Assembly (NCBI RefSeq): GCF_025148785.1
Contig: NZ_CP102271.1
Span: forward strand, 2,586,197-2,650,196
Reading direction: 5' to 3'
From: Catenibacterium mitsuokai
GTDB taxonomy: Bacteria; Bacillota_I; Bacilli_A; Erysipelotrichales; Coprobacillaceae
Length of the DNA stretch: 64,000 nt
This document shows positions 46,051 through 54,779 of the stretch, piece after piece (the stretch's first letter is position 1; the number at the start of each line of letters is the position of its first letter). Made by a program: the position numbers and the translations under genes. The notes under the pieces were generated by a model that saw nothing but the letters and a program-made list of their open reading frames with translations, ran no database searches and had not been told where the DNA came from.

Positions 46051-46359
46051 TTATCCTCCTATGCATCTCATGAAGTCTTCTTCTGAGATAATCAAAATCT
46101 TTTCATCCTTCTCTCTTAAGTCTAAACCTTTTCTAATCTTAGTACCATACTGACCATACTTCCATGTTTTGCTTTTTTCTCCCCCGACAATTAAATAATC
46201 GGTAGCACGTGTAGGGGCACTTAATACAGAACCACCATGTGTATATATATAATGTACAACATCACTTCTTCTCATCGAAGTAAACAAACCAGTGACCACA
46301 AACTTACCTGTCAAATCTATATCAAATATTTCATCAAAAGCAAAAGGGTAATTATTCAT
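46051..46359 (-). CDS. Stand-alone BRCT-domain protein
   Basis: A 102-residue protein with one BRCT domain: LTGKFVVTGLFTSMRRSDVVHYIYTHGGSVLSAPTRATDYLIVGGE, then KIRKGLDLREKDEKILIISEEDFMRCI. The order of the strand, GG turn and YLIVG segment equals the C-terminal BRCT of DNA ligase LigA. Free BRCT proteins may recognise DNA ends or replication partners. It is the first gene of a two-gene unit with the DUF4299-like gene. GAGGA lies 8 bases before the ATG. Confidence 0.85.
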   Translation of the reverse strand: MNNYPFAFDEIFDIDLTGKFVVTGLFTSMRRSDVVHYIYTHGGSVLSAPTRATDYLIVGGEKSKTWKYGQYGTKIRKGLDLREKDEKILIISEEDFMRCIGG

Positions 46360-46408
46360 AACTATTCCTCAAAAAAAGATATACAATATATGTAGGAGGT
46401 TTTTCATA

Positions 46409-47482
46409 ATGGTTAAAATCCTAAACATCGCATTATATATCATATTCATTCTTATACCAGCATTGTATTTTATATGGCTATTAAAACATGAACACCTGAT
46501 TTTCAAGACATTTGTGGTTGTCATGGCTATTCTTTCTACAATCGGTATATTACTTAAATTTAACTTTAAACCATATAATCATATCTTTACCATGTTCATA
46601 CTAGTGTGTCAATTTCTCACTATGTATATTTATATTCTTTTTATATGTGTTTATCTGTATCGTTTCTCTTTTAAATTTGTGAAACGAAGACCATATCGTT
46701 TTGGGAATATCGTAGCGACTATGATTGCGATTACTCTTACAATTTCTGGTTTCCATTCTCATTATAATAAGAAAGAAGTCATCTATCATGTCACTGTTCC
46801 TAAGACATCTTCAGTATCACAACTAAAAATATGTTTAGTCAGTGATCTCCATTTGAGTTCTGGTACTTATATGAGACAGGTAAGAAAACTTGTAAAAACA
46901 GTGAATGATAAACATTATGATCTTGTATGTTTTGCAGGAGATGTATTTGATGAAAATACACCCGATGCATTAATGAATCGTTCTTTACAAGAATTCAAGA
47001 ATATGAAGAGTACTTATGGAACATACTGGATATCTGGTAATCATGAATATTATGGTAAACATACAGACTTTACTGTCTTTGAAAAATATAACATACACTT
47101 TCTAAAGAACACCTATGAAACTGTAGATAATACTTTTAATATTGTCGGCTTTACAGATAAGACATCTCGAGATCACTATGATATCAATCAAGTCATTCAA
47201 GGTATGAATACTTCTTTACCTACTATTACACTAGACCATAATCCTGAAAGATTTGATCAGCATACATATTTCACTGATCTTCAATTATCTGGTCATACAC
47301 ATAATGGACAGATTTTCCCAGGTAATATTATTCTTCATTATTACTATCAGAATTCATATGGTTTATCCCATTATAAGAACCACTATCTTCTTGTGTCTGG
47401 CGGATATGGCTCATGGGGATTTCCATTTAGACTTGGTACACAATGCGAATATGATACTATTTATCTCACTATGAGAAAATAG
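46409..47482 (+). CDS. Membrane-anchored metallophosphoesterase
   Basis: A 357-residue calcineurin-like phosphoesterase. Four hydrophobic segments fill residues 1-120. The catalytic part has the metal-binding motifs in order: CLVSDLHLSSG, LVCFAGDVFDE, WISGNHEYYG, and LSGHTHNGQIFPGN. It resembles YkuE/YpbG-type proteins, which act on lipids or nucleotides at the membrane; the substrate is not known. TAGGAGG lies 10 bases before the ATG. It is divergent from the BRCT gene. Confidence 0.9.
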   Translation: MVKILNIALYIIFILIPALYFIWLLKHEHLIFKTFVVVMAILSTIGILLKFNFKPYNHIFTMFILVCQFLTMYIYILFICVYLYRFSFKFVKRRPYRFGNIVATMIAITLTISGFHSHYNKKEVIYHVTVPKTSSVSQLKICLVSDLHLSSGTYMRQVRKLVKTVNDKHYDLVCFAGDVFDENTPDALMNRSLQEFKNMKSTYGTYWISGNHEYYGKHTDFTVFEKYNIHFLKNTYETVDNTFNIVGFTDKTSRDHYDINQVIQGMNTSLPTITLDHNPERFDQHTYFTDLQLSGHTHNGQIFPGNIILHYYYQNSYGLSHYKNHYLLVSGGYGSWGFPFRLGTQCEYDTIYLTMRK

Positions 47483-47579
47483 TTTTACAAGAAATACAAC
47501 TTTTTGTACAAAACATGTAAACGGATTCATAAATTCGCGAAAATTAACCTCTTTTGGTGTACAAATCTAAAAATAAGCA

Positions 47580-47608
47580 TAGACAAACCGCTTTCTTTCC
47601 TATATGAT
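47580..47608 (+). promoter_or_regulatory. Promoter of the PRD protein gene
   Basis: TAGACA, 17 bases, TATGAT, about 25 bases before the start codon. Confidence 0.6.
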
Positions 47609-47633
47609 AAGGGCACAAAGAGGTAGTAAAAAA

Positions 47634-48299
47634 ATGGTCATAGAATTAGAAGAAAAATTTAAATTACGCAAAGCAGAAATCTTTGCGACAATCAAGAAGT
47701 ATGTGACTGAAGCAAACATGAATATCTCAGATACAGTAATGGACAACTTATCTATTCATCTTGCTTTATCAATTACAAGAGAATTATCTGGATCTTATAT
47801 CGAAATGAGTTCATCTCAGATTGAACAATTAAAACAAGCCAACACTTATCAGATTTCACAGTTAATCATCTATGATTTATCTAAGAAATATGATGTAAAA
47901 ATTTCTGAAGACGATATTTGTTATTGTGCGATGTATTTATCAAACATGACATTATTAGATTTAGACTTCTTTAGTGAATGCGATATTATTGATCAGGAAA
48001 CTGAAAGCATTACTTTAGAAGCCGTACAGGAAATCAATAACCGTTTAGGATTAAATCTAAAGAAGAATGATGATTTCTATCAGGGATTATCAATGCATTT
48101 CTATCCTGCAATTCAGCGTTTAAAGAATGATGAACAGCTCCATGATAATGTATTAACTGACAAAATCAAAACTGAAAATGAAACAGAATATCAATGTGCA
48201 ATGATTTTAAATGATGTTGTAAAAGAACATTATCATAAATCATTTAATGAAGATGAATTGGCTTATATAGCATTACATTTCGGTACAGCATTAAGATAA
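47634..48299 (+). CDS. PRD-domain protein without a recognised DNA- or RNA-binding domain
   Basis: A 221-residue protein that seems to consist of two PTS-regulation-domain (PRD) helical modules: roughly 15-105 with LSIHLALSITREL, and 115-221 ending DELAYIALHFGTAL, the usual end of a PRD with a conserved His. PRD histidines are phosphorylated by HPr or EIIB in antiterminators such as LicT and activators such as MtlR. No N-terminal CAT RNA-binding or helix-turn-helix domain is visible, so it may be a detached sensing unit or act through a partner. I chose the ATG after AAAGAGGTAG. A strong terminator follows. Confidence 0.75.
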   Translation: MVIELEEKFKLRKAEIFATIKKYVTEANMNISDTVMDNLSIHLALSITRELSGSYIEMSSSQIEQLKQANTYQISQLIIYDLSKKYDVKISEDDICYCAMYLSNMTLLDLDFFSECDIIDQETESITLEAVQEINNRLGLNLKKNDDFYQGLSMHFYPAIQRLKNDEQLHDNVLTDKIKTENETEYQCAMILNDVVKEHYHKSFNEDELAYIALHFGTALR

Positions 48300-48303
48300 C
48301 ATC

Positions 48304-48328
48304 AAAGGGAACCTGAGGTTCCCTTTTT
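48304..48328 (+). terminator. Terminator of the PRD protein gene
   Basis: AAAGGGAACCT/AGGTTCCCTTT stem with a short loop and a following T-run on the plus strand. Confidence 0.9.
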
Positions 48329-49020
48329 CATTTGTACTTATCATAGATCTGTGATGCAATTGCATTATATCTATTCCATTCATCCGTTTTAATAAAAATA
48401 GCTGATGATGTTTTAAAATCTTTATAATACAATTCTCCATCTTCAATTTTAGATGCATTGACTAATAGTGGTTTTTCTTGTCTACAATATTTACTCAATC
48501 TAGTAGAGACAGGTACATAAGTTATCTTTTCGTTATCCTTATACTTATATCCATCTGCTTTATCGAGATGCTTCAAAAATAGAATATATTCCTGATTAGA
48601 ATTCATCAAGACATATCCCTTTTCGGAATTCATACTTTCCATCCCCTTAAGATAAGAGATAGAAAACGGTTCTTGAATATAGATAGTATCTCCTTTTTTC
48701 AAGGAATCCTTATCCCTGTATATATCAATGATTTTTACTTGTCTTTCTATACTGTTATAAAATAATTTACCATCGTCTGGTTTTACTTTCACAATCAGAT
48801 CACTGCTTTTTTCTAGTTCATCCAGTGTACTTATAGATTCATTGAAATACTCACTGTCCTCAATATTAGAATACACAAAATCATCAAGATTATACTGCTT
48901 CTTAATTTTATTGAGATAGTAGTCACCTGTGAAAGAATACTTAGTCACAAATGCATATCCTATAGTCACACTTATCAAAACCAATAGAATCATGAAATAT
49001 AGTTTTGTGTTCTTAGTCAT
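48328..49020 (-). CDS. Membrane-anchored extracytoplasmic protein of the ABC operon
   Basis: A 230-residue protein with one N-terminal hydrophobic segment (about residues 8-27, LYFMILLVLISVTIGYAFV) and a polar, beta-rich outer part. I do not recognise a family. The part from residue 70 (SSDLIVKVKPD to YILFLKHLD) resembles a secreted lipoprotein-like fold found next to ABC-2 transporters. It is the last gene of the ABC operon and overlaps the ATPase gene. A decayed copy of its last 30 codons occurs near 58.5 kb. The ATG was preferred over an in-frame TTG three codons upstream. Confidence 0.65.
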   Translation of the reverse strand: MTKNTKLYFMILLVLISVTIGYAFVTKYSFTGDYYLNKIKKQYNLDDFVYSNIEDSEYFNESISTLDELEKSSDLIVKVKPDDGKLFYNSIERQVKIIDIYRDKDSLKKGDTIYIQEPFSISYLKGMESMNSEKGYVLMNSNQEYILFLKHLDKADGYKYKDNEKITYVPVSTRLSKYCRQEKPLLVNASKIEDGELYYKDFKTSSAIFIKTDEWNRYNAIASQIYDKYK

Positions 49021-49657
49021 TTTTTTCAACTCTTTCTACTCTGCCAGAATTTAAATATATCTTTTCATCAAACAATTCATCTATATCCTGATGATTATGA
49101 GTCGCAATGATAATACAGGCATTGCGTCTTTTTTCTTCTGTCATCATTTTCTTAAATTGAATAACAGCATCTGGATCTAATGCAGTTGTAGGTTCATCAA
49201 GCAATATAAATTGAGGCTTTTCCATAACAGCCTGCGCAATGGCTAATCTTTGTTTCATCCCTAGTGAATACTTTGCGACTGTTCTTCTGTCATTAGGATC
49301 TAATCCAACTCTTTTAAGTGCTTCTATTATATCATTTTGTGAAATCTGATTTCTTATTTCAGCAAGATACTGAAGGTTTTCCATACCTGTATAATATTTA
49401 AAGAAAGTAGGTGTCTCAATAATCAATCCCATTTCAGGTGGATAATCAATATCCTTATGAAGTATTTTCTCATCAATCATGATTTCTCCATGATCTGTCT
49501 GAATCAATCCCGCAATAGCACGTAACAACATTGTTTTTCCTGAACCATTGTGTCCACATAAACCATATATTTTTCCACTTTCAAATTCCAGATTTATGTT
49601 ATCCAAGATTATATTTGATTTCATTTCTCTTGAAACATCTTTTACACTAATTTTCAT
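49013..49657 (-). CDS. ABC transporter ATP-binding protein
   Basis: A 214-residue ABC ATPase. Walker A is GHNGSGKTMLL, the signature is YSLGMKQRLAIAQ (LSGGQ variant), Walker B with catalytic Glu is FILLDEPTTALDP, and the switch His is in IIATHNHQD. It should drive the adjacent ABC-2-type permeases, which could export peptides, lipids or antibiotics. AGGAGG lies 5 bases before the ATG; the gene overlaps the upstream permease by 11 bases. Confidence 0.96.
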   Translation of the reverse strand: MKISVKDVSREMKSNIILDNINLEFESGKIYGLCGHNGSGKTMLLRAIAGLIQTDHGEIMIDEKILHKDIDYPPEMGLIIETPTFFKYYTGMENLQYLAEIRNQISQNDIIEALKRVGLDPNDRRTVAKYSLGMKQRLAIAQAVMEKPQFILLDEPTTALDPDAVIQFKKMMTEEKRRNACIIIATHNHQDIDELFDEKIYLNSGRVERVEKND

Positions 49658-50453
49658 AATGACCTCCTATTAATTCTTTTCTATCAATAGCACACATAAG
49701 TCCTGCAACACTGATTACTAACTCAATAACCTGACTCACAATAGATAAAAGGTATTTGTAGTAAGGCAATGGTGAATAAGTGATAGATATGCCATGTTGC
49801 ATATATGTAGATGCATGATAGTAATTATAATTACCATGATTTAAAGGAATATACTTACAGAGTTCTAAATTAGATGAAAATTGATCTAGTATAACACCTG
49901 AAATAATAGCTGGACTCACAACAAGCATCAAAGAAAGAACAATACCTATCTCAAATTTAAAACAATATAAGAAGAATTCACTCATAAACGATATAATCAA
50001 CAACTGGATGGTAGAAGTCAAAAATAATTTGATGAACTCAGTTCCTATCACATGAAGAGGATTAAACTGGAAGGTCTTCAACATAATGATGAGTACATAA
50101 ACCAATTGATAAAATAATGAATAAAACAAATTCTTAATCGCAATAAGCATTAAGATTTTACTGTTCTTCCCATATCTATATTTTATATAGATCTCGTTTT
50201 CTTTTATTTCCTTAATTATTTCATAAGGAACGTAGTATATGAATAACACAGCATTGATCAACAGAAGCATAATCTGTGGTATTGATTTACTTTCTTCTAG
50301 AAAGATACCTCCCATATACATCTGGTACGCACCTAATAAATCATGAGGCATATAACTGTTATGAGTTGCATACTTAAGAAAAAATGAGAAAGCAATCAAG
50401 AATAATATCCTAAGCAATATCTGCTTATTCCTTATGATGAACTTATAATACAT
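49647..50453 (-). CDS. ABC-2-like permease subunit
   Basis: A 268-residue protein with about six hydrophobic segments and little family-level similarity that I can see. Position and topology fit a permease of the adjacent ATPase. A hydrophilic loop at about residues 205-235 (ASTYMQHGISITYSPLPY) is extracytoplasmic. AGGAGAG precedes the ATG; the gene overlaps both neighbours by 11 bases, so all are translationally coupled. Confidence 0.7.
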   Translation of the reverse strand: MYYKFIIRNKQILLRILFLIAFSFFLKYATHNSYMPHDLLGAYQMYMGGIFLEESKSIPQIMLLLINAVLFIYYVPYEIIKEIKENEIYIKYRYGKNSKILMLIAIKNLFYSLFYQLVYVLIIMLKTFQFNPLHVIGTEFIKLFLTSTIQLLIISFMSEFFLYCFKFEIGIVLSLMLVVSPAIISGVILDQFSSNLELCKYIPLNHGNYNYYHASTYMQHGISITYSPLPYYKYLLSIVSQVIELVISVAGLMCAIDRKELIGGHYEN

Positions 50454-51108
50454 TTTTAGACTCTCCTAATAATTGAAATTGAGTGACTACTCTATATAGA
50501 ATTGCAGATAGTAAAACAATAAGCACAATCGTCACAATAAGAAGAGTTGCAGGCTTTTCATACTCCAAAAGCATAATTGATGATATGCTTGGAATACTAT
50601 ATTGTCTAAGTAAACTGCCTAGTAAAGTGGTGATATTGCATAAGAAGTAAGAAATAATGATGGATATATTTTTATTTCTCATCTTTAAATAGACGATGAT
50701 ATATATTAGACAGACAGAGATCAAAGTCATAAAGAAACTGAAATAATATCTCATGATCATTAAAAAACTCATATGATATATTACAGTTCCCACAACATGA
50801 ACAGGAACTAATAATAGACATGTCATTTTAAAAGAATCCATTAAGATTCTTTCAATAATGAAACCAAATAGTTTTTTCTTAGATTGAAATCTAGGTATGA
50901 TCATATAGTTAAATATTCGCAATATATCCGTAGAAAAATAGGACAACACAACTGGAATGATAAATATCATAATAACGATGACTGAGAATGTATTTATCAT
51001 CACATGACTCGTATGTATTGAACTTCTAAACATGAATAGAACAACCAGTTCAACAATTACAAAGAAAATAGAGTTGTTCATCTGGTCCTTATGAATGAAT
51101 CGTTTCAT
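50443..51108 (-). CDS. ABC-2-like permease subunit
   Basis: A 221-residue protein with about six hydrophobic segments (NSIFFVIVELVVLFMF, FSVIVIMIFIIPVVLSYF and others). It has no motif I recognise and is called by position in the ABC operon. The start is the ATG following GGAGG at 5 bases; an upstream GTG lies beside the IS110 boundary. With the IS110 element just upstream, it has lost contact with the promoter of the operon and may be silent or read from the element. Confidence 0.65.
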   Translation of the reverse strand: MKRFIHKDQMNNSIFFVIVELVVLFMFRSSIHTSHVMINTFSVIVIMIFIIPVVLSYFSTDILRIFNYMIIPRFQSKKKLFGFIIERILMDSFKMTCLLLVPVHVVGTVIYHMSFLMIMRYYFSFFMTLISVCLIYIIVYLKMRNKNISIIISYFLCNITTLLGSLLRQYSIPSISSIMLLEYEKPATLLIVTIVLIVLLSAILYRVVTQFQLLGESKNVL

Positions 51109-51210
51109 ATTTTCCTCCATTTCCCCGCACCTTCGTTGCGCGGACACAAATATATAACCAAACTCAAATCCACCAAAACTCTAGTGTGCCTCTCGATATA
51201 ATAGTATAAT

Positions 51211-51426
51211 CAAAGAGAGGTGGTATACTACAGAGCACGTAGGGGTGAGTAGGCAATTCTACTTAAATAGAATATCCTGAATATTTATAAGTCGCCGCTA
51301 TCTTTTCAAGCACAAATAAGTTGGACTTAGAGCCAGGACACTTATGATTGTACAATCAACTGAGTGATTAGCTTAGATAGCAGTCAATGCCACTTCTCTT
51401 CTTTCAATGAAAGGAGAGATTTTTTT
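51211..51426 (+). ncRNA. Candidate IS110 bridge RNA region
   Basis: Noncoding left end of the IS110 element, after two TATAAT boxes and before the transposase. Bridge RNAs of this subgroup come from this position, driven by a promoter that forms when the two ends join. I did not fold the sequence; the call rests on position and family. Confidence 0.45.
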
Positions 51427-52677
51427 ATGAAGATTGTTAGACCAATCTGCTGTGGCATGGATGTTCACAAGAATATCATTGTGGCTACAATCGGTATTAC
51501 TAATAAGAAAACTCGTATTACTGAATACATCCAAGAAACGTTTTCAACTTTAAACCATGATTTACTGAATCTTAAACAGTGGCTCATTAATCACAAATGC
51601 TTTGATGCATGCATGGAATCTACTGGTAAATATTGGATTCCAATTTTCAACATCTTAGAAGATGAAATCAATATTTACTTAACTCATCCAAAATATGTCA
51701 AAGCAATTAAAGGAAAGAAAACTGACAAGAAAGATTCAAAATGGATCTGTGATTTATTTAAACATGATCTAATCAAATTTTCTTTTATACCACCCAAAGA
51801 AATAAGAGCTTTACGAGAAATATCTCGCTATCGCTATAAATTGGTTGGGATGCGTTCCTCTGAACGTAATCGATATCAGAACTGTATGACAGTTTCCAAT
51901 ATCGGTATTGGTTCTGTATTTTCAGATCCGTTTGGAAAGTCTGCACAAGCAATCATGAAAGAAGTACTTGAGTCAGATATCATTGAAGATGAGAAAATTT
52001 TGAAATGTATCCATAGATCGTGTAAAAATAAAGATAAGATTCTAGATTCCATTAAACACTGCAATATTGAAACTGATCAAAGGTTTAAAATGAATGAGTC
52101 AATGACTCATATGGAAGAATTACAAGTCCATATTGATAACTGTGAAATCGAAATGATGAAACGTGCAGCACCAATGTTCGATCAATTCATGCACATCACC
52201 CAACTACCAGGCATCAGCACTTTATCTGCAATCCTTATTATTTCAGAAATCGGAGTAGATATGAAACAATTCGAATCAGATAAACAACTAACCTGTTGGG
52301 CTGGATTAGCACCTGCAAATAACGAAAGTGCTAATAAGAAAAAATCAGTTCGTATTTCTAAAGCAGGTCAATATTTAAAACCTTTATTAGTTCAGTGTGC
52401 TCTTGGAGCAATCAAAGATAAGGAGGGCTATTTTGGAATTAAGTATTCTCGTATCAAAAAGAGACGAGGTCACAAGAAAGCCATTATCGCAATTGCAAGA
52501 ATGATGCTTGTCAGTATATACCATATGATTCTTACTGGAGAGACATTTAATCCTTCAGATTATGAATCATTTAGAAATCCTAATCCACCTATAAAGCAAC
52601 AAGATTTAACAGAAGAATCAGCAATTGAGTTTCTTAAGAAATCAGGTTTTGACGTTTCTAAATTAACTAAACCATAA
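51427..52677 (+). CDS. IS110-family transposase
   Basis: A 416-residue DEDD recombinase. Catalytic acids are visible: Asp in CCGMDVHKNIIVATI, Glu in CMESTGKYW, and the Asp pair in KKTDKKDSKWICDLF. The C-terminal Tnp_20 domain shows ITQLPGISTLSAILIISEIG, LTCWAGLAPANNESANKKK with the serine-nucleophile region, and ISKAGQYLKPLLVQ. It belongs to a different branch from the IS1111-type enzyme at 36.3 kb. The start is the ATG after AAAGGAGAG; an earlier in-frame ATG has no ribosome site. No disruption seen. Confidence 0.93.
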   Translation: MKIVRPICCGMDVHKNIIVATIGITNKKTRITEYIQETFSTLNHDLLNLKQWLINHKCFDACMESTGKYWIPIFNILEDEINIYLTHPKYVKAIKGKKTDKKDSKWICDLFKHDLIKFSFIPPKEIRALREISRYRYKLVGMRSSERNRYQNCMTVSNIGIGSVFSDPFGKSAQAIMKEVLESDIIEDEKILKCIHRSCKNKDKILDSIKHCNIETDQRFKMNESMTHMEELQVHIDNCEIEMMKRAAPMFDQFMHITQLPGISTLSAILIISEIGVDMKQFESDKQLTCWAGLAPANNESANKKKSVRISKAGQYLKPLLVQCALGAIKDKEGYFGIKYSRIKKRRGHKKAIIAIARMMLVSIYHMILTGETFNPSDYESFRNPNPPIKQQDLTEESAIEFLKKSGFDVSKLTKP

Positions 52678-52708
52678 TATTCAATTATTCTATTTTTTCT
52701 AAATTATT

Positions 52709-52737
52709 CAAACTTGTTTTTAAGTTTGTCTTTTTTT
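52709..52737 (+). terminator. Terminator after the IS110 transposase
   Basis: CAAACTT/AAGTTTG stem with a 6-base loop and seven T residues on the plus strand. It ends inside the stop codon of the convergent permease gene. Confidence 0.75.
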
Positions 52738-53575
52738 ATACGTTTAGATTGATTTTTGTTTCACACTTCATTCCTTTAAATAAAATCAATACTTCAGCTA
52801 TATTCAATACTATTATCGATAGACATACACTTGAGAAAGAGATTCTAGCATCTACATACATATACGATATGTAATTAATGAAACTAATATGAAAAATAAC
52901 TCCTATAACACTAGCAACAGCAATCGCAATAAACGTCATAATGCATATTTGTATGAATTCCATTTCCTTGAAATGCTTGATAAAACTTAAACAGTAAGGA
53001 ATATTTGAAATCGTTGCAAGAAACGTACTGACTATAATATTTTTGACAAGAATATAAACAAGAGGATTTTGAATTCTTAATAGATCCAATAAAGCTCTAT
53101 TATCATATCTTTGAATAAGATCATAGACTGGTATTCCCCATCGGTTATCAAATCCTACAGTAGGGTAGACAATATATGAAATAAGTAGATTAATTAATCC
53201 CGAAAATAGAACCACGCCAAATACGATAATAAAATTTGCTATGAACTTTGAGAGATAATATTCTTTCTTATTTAGACGAGTGATGATCATTGACTGCGTT
53301 CCATTTTTTTCTTCTTTCCACTTACTAGATGAATAAATCATCATTACAATAAGTGGTGATAAATATTCAAAAACACTCATAATAGGTCTTGCCTTAATGC
53401 TGATATACATGGAATTATCAATATAAGACCTGATAAATAAAATATTACGACCATAATCCTGGAAACAATTCAAAAAAATACTTATTAGACTTATTAAAAG
53501 TATTGCTGCAAACAAAACTTTGAACTCAATCTGATTCACTGCGTTCTTTATTTCAATTCTGACTTGTTTAATCAT
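52736..53575 (-). CDS. ABC-2-like permease, promoter-proximal part of the split operon
   Basis: A 279-residue protein with six hydrophobic segments and a large extracytoplasmic loop (residues about 35-70) plus a second one around residues 130-175. The pattern FEYLSPLIVMMIYSSSKWKEEKNGTQSMIITRLNKKEYYLSKFIANFI resembles ABC-2 membrane subunits that recognise their ATPase with the coupling helix after the second segment. It was most likely the first permease gene of the ABC operon now split by the IS110 element. Confidence 0.75.
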   Translation of the reverse strand: MIKQVRIEIKNAVNQIEFKVLFAAILLISLISIFLNCFQDYGRNILFIRSYIDNSMYISIKARPIMSVFEYLSPLIVMMIYSSSKWKEEKNGTQSMIITRLNKKEYYLSKFIANFIIVFGVVLFSGLINLLISYIVYPTVGFDNRWGIPVYDLIQRYDNRALLDLLRIQNPLVYILVKNIIVSTFLATISNIPYCLSFIKHFKEMEFIQICIMTFIAIAVASVIGVIFHISFINYISYMYVDARISFSSVCLSIIVLNIAEVLILFKGMKCETKINLNV

Positions 53576-53810
53576 AACTATTATGTCCCCCTTTTATATT
53601 TCATTCTCATAATAGTTATAACGTAAAATTATAAAAAGAAACGGCTCAAATTACTTACAAAAATATTAAGAATTACTTACTAATTATTTGTATAAAAACG
53701 TTCTAGTTATTCTTATGACAGAGTGCAGTGTATTACTTCTAAACCTGAATAATAACTCTTGAAAAATCAACATATTATTCTATAATCCCGTTTTTGACAG
53801 TTAGGTATAT

Positions 53811-53860
53811 AAAAAAGGGAGAAAAGTGCCTGTTTAAGGGCGTTTTTCTCCCTTTTAAAA
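53811..53860. terminator. Bidirectional terminator-like hairpin
   Basis: AAAAGGGAGAAAA pairs with TTTTTCTCCCTTTT around a GC-containing loop, with A/T runs on both sides. It closes the transposase remnant on its right and the ABC operon promoter region on the other side. Confidence 0.75.
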
Positions 53861-53879
53861 TTGTTGTATGGGAAGATTC

Positions 53880-54310
53880 TTATGAAATATTTTTGATTAT
53901 TTTTTAGTTCCTTGGGCTGATAGTATTGTTTGTCGAGATCCAACCTGAATGTCTCATTTAATGCATCATATATCGAGTTACTTAATAGTAAAGATCATGG
54001 TTGTTCACCACGTTCATATTCTTCATGTTCTCTATTATCTCATCGGTGGTGAAGTATCTGCCGCTTCTATTGAGCTTGATCTCAATTATCCTTTGGATAA
54101 GAAGTGCAGTGTAGCATGTCATGAAGTGAGCGATTATTTTGTCGTCTCTTCTGTGATTTACTGGTCTTGCCTTGAAATTTGTATTAAGGACTCTGAATCA
54201 GTCTTCTATTCTATATCTCTGGGAATTAATCCTAATGATTTCTTTAGCGTTATCTTCTGCATCAAGATTGGTAGCTACTGCATAGAATCCATCAAACTTC
54301 TCCTCATCGA
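53880..54310 (-). pseudogene. C-terminal remnant of an IS1634-type (IS4 superfamily) transposase
   Basis: The minus strand encodes a decayed transposase end: EEKFDGFYAVATNL, EIIRINSQRYRIED then a stop, VLNTNFKARPVNHRRDDKIIAHFMTCYTALLIQRI, and GRYFTTDEIIENMKNMNV, followed by more stops. The YRIED and ITEF-like pattern with Glu of the DDE triad fits IS1634/IS1549 enzymes. The N-terminal two thirds are missing. The apparent 152-codon plus-strand frame here is only its antisense shadow. Confidence 0.75.
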
Positions 54311-54327
54311 TAAGGAGGTGATGTTAG

Positions 54328-54414
54328 TTGCTTTCCAATTTAGTAGTATCTGTCATGGCAGGTGTTTTAGTTTATTACATATGCAAATGGTTGGACAAAA
54401 GATTTAAACGATAA
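54328..54414 (+). CDS. 28-residue hydrophobic peptide, type I toxin-like
   Basis: A TTG-started ORF with a near-perfect ribosome site AAGGAGGTGAT 9 bases upstream. It encodes MLSNLVVSVMAGVLVYYICKWLDKRFKR: one hydrophobic helix and a basic tail. Many gut Firmicutes have such short peptides with the YYICKWLD motif, often next to mobile DNA; I recall no agreed function. The peptide build and the strong terminator just behind resemble type I toxin genes. An antisense RNA was not identified. Being so short, the ORF depends on the ribosome site and motif for support. Confidence 0.6.
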   Translation: MLSNLVVSVMAGVLVYYICKWLDKRFKR

Positions 54415-54447
54415 GTAGCCTAGTGATAAGTACACTCCAAAGAACTA

Positions 54448-54480
54448 GAAAAGGTAAGGAGCACCATTCCTTACCTTTTC
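54448..54480 (+). terminator. Strong terminator after the small peptide ORF
   Basis: GAAAAGGTAAGGA pairs perfectly with TCCTTACCTTTTC around a 7-base loop; a TTTTC-GTTT tract follows on the plus strand. Confidence 0.88.
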
Positions 54481-54558
54481 GTTTGATGTTAATTGCATCC
54501 CAATCTGCAATCAAATTATAGCATCTAGTATTTTAATATGCAAGTTGATTTAAAAATT

Positions 54559-54663
54559 CAATTTAGCTTAACATTACATCTCTATCTTCACTAAAATAAA
54601 GCATAACCTACATGCTTGTAAGCTAAGAAATTAGCTAAGAAATCTGATGTTAAGCTTAATTTG
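54559..54663. repeat. Imperfect inverted-repeat element, MITE-like
   Basis: CAATTTAGCTTAACAT at the left and the complement of CAAATTAAGCTTAACAT at the right (about 14 of 17 matching) bracket about 70 bases with inner repeats of AGCTAAGAAAT. No ORF. It may be a small nonautonomous element or a large hairpin. Confidence 0.4.
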
Positions 54664-54779
54664 ATGATCTAGTAGCAACATTTTTCTTAAACTTTGCGTT
54701 TATCTTTAGTTTATTTAAAGAAAATTCTTAATATCTTGAGTATATATTAGTGAATAGAAAATTAAGGAAGGTACTTTGA

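Larger units (their letters stand above)
51186..52735 (+). mobile_element. IS110-family insertion sequence inside the ABC operon
   Basis: An intact IS110-type transposase with about 240 noncoding bases on its left and about 60 on its right. No inverted repeats are visible, as usual for the IS110 subgroup. The long left noncoding region, which has TATAAT at 51197-51202 and 51205-51210, is where this subgroup encodes its bridge RNA. The element separates two permease genes on the opposite strand. Both tips are estimates; the right tip lies at or just inside the stop codon of the neighbouring permease. Confidence 0.7.

Noticed and set aside
47483..47603. Ribonucleic antiterminator target for the PRD protein
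   Set aside because: No hairpin-terminator pair is visible in this leader; only a promoter can be supported.
53949..54407. A 152-codon plus-strand protein
   Set aside because: It is the antisense of a decayed IS1634-type transposase; its composition is not protein-like and no ribosome site is present.
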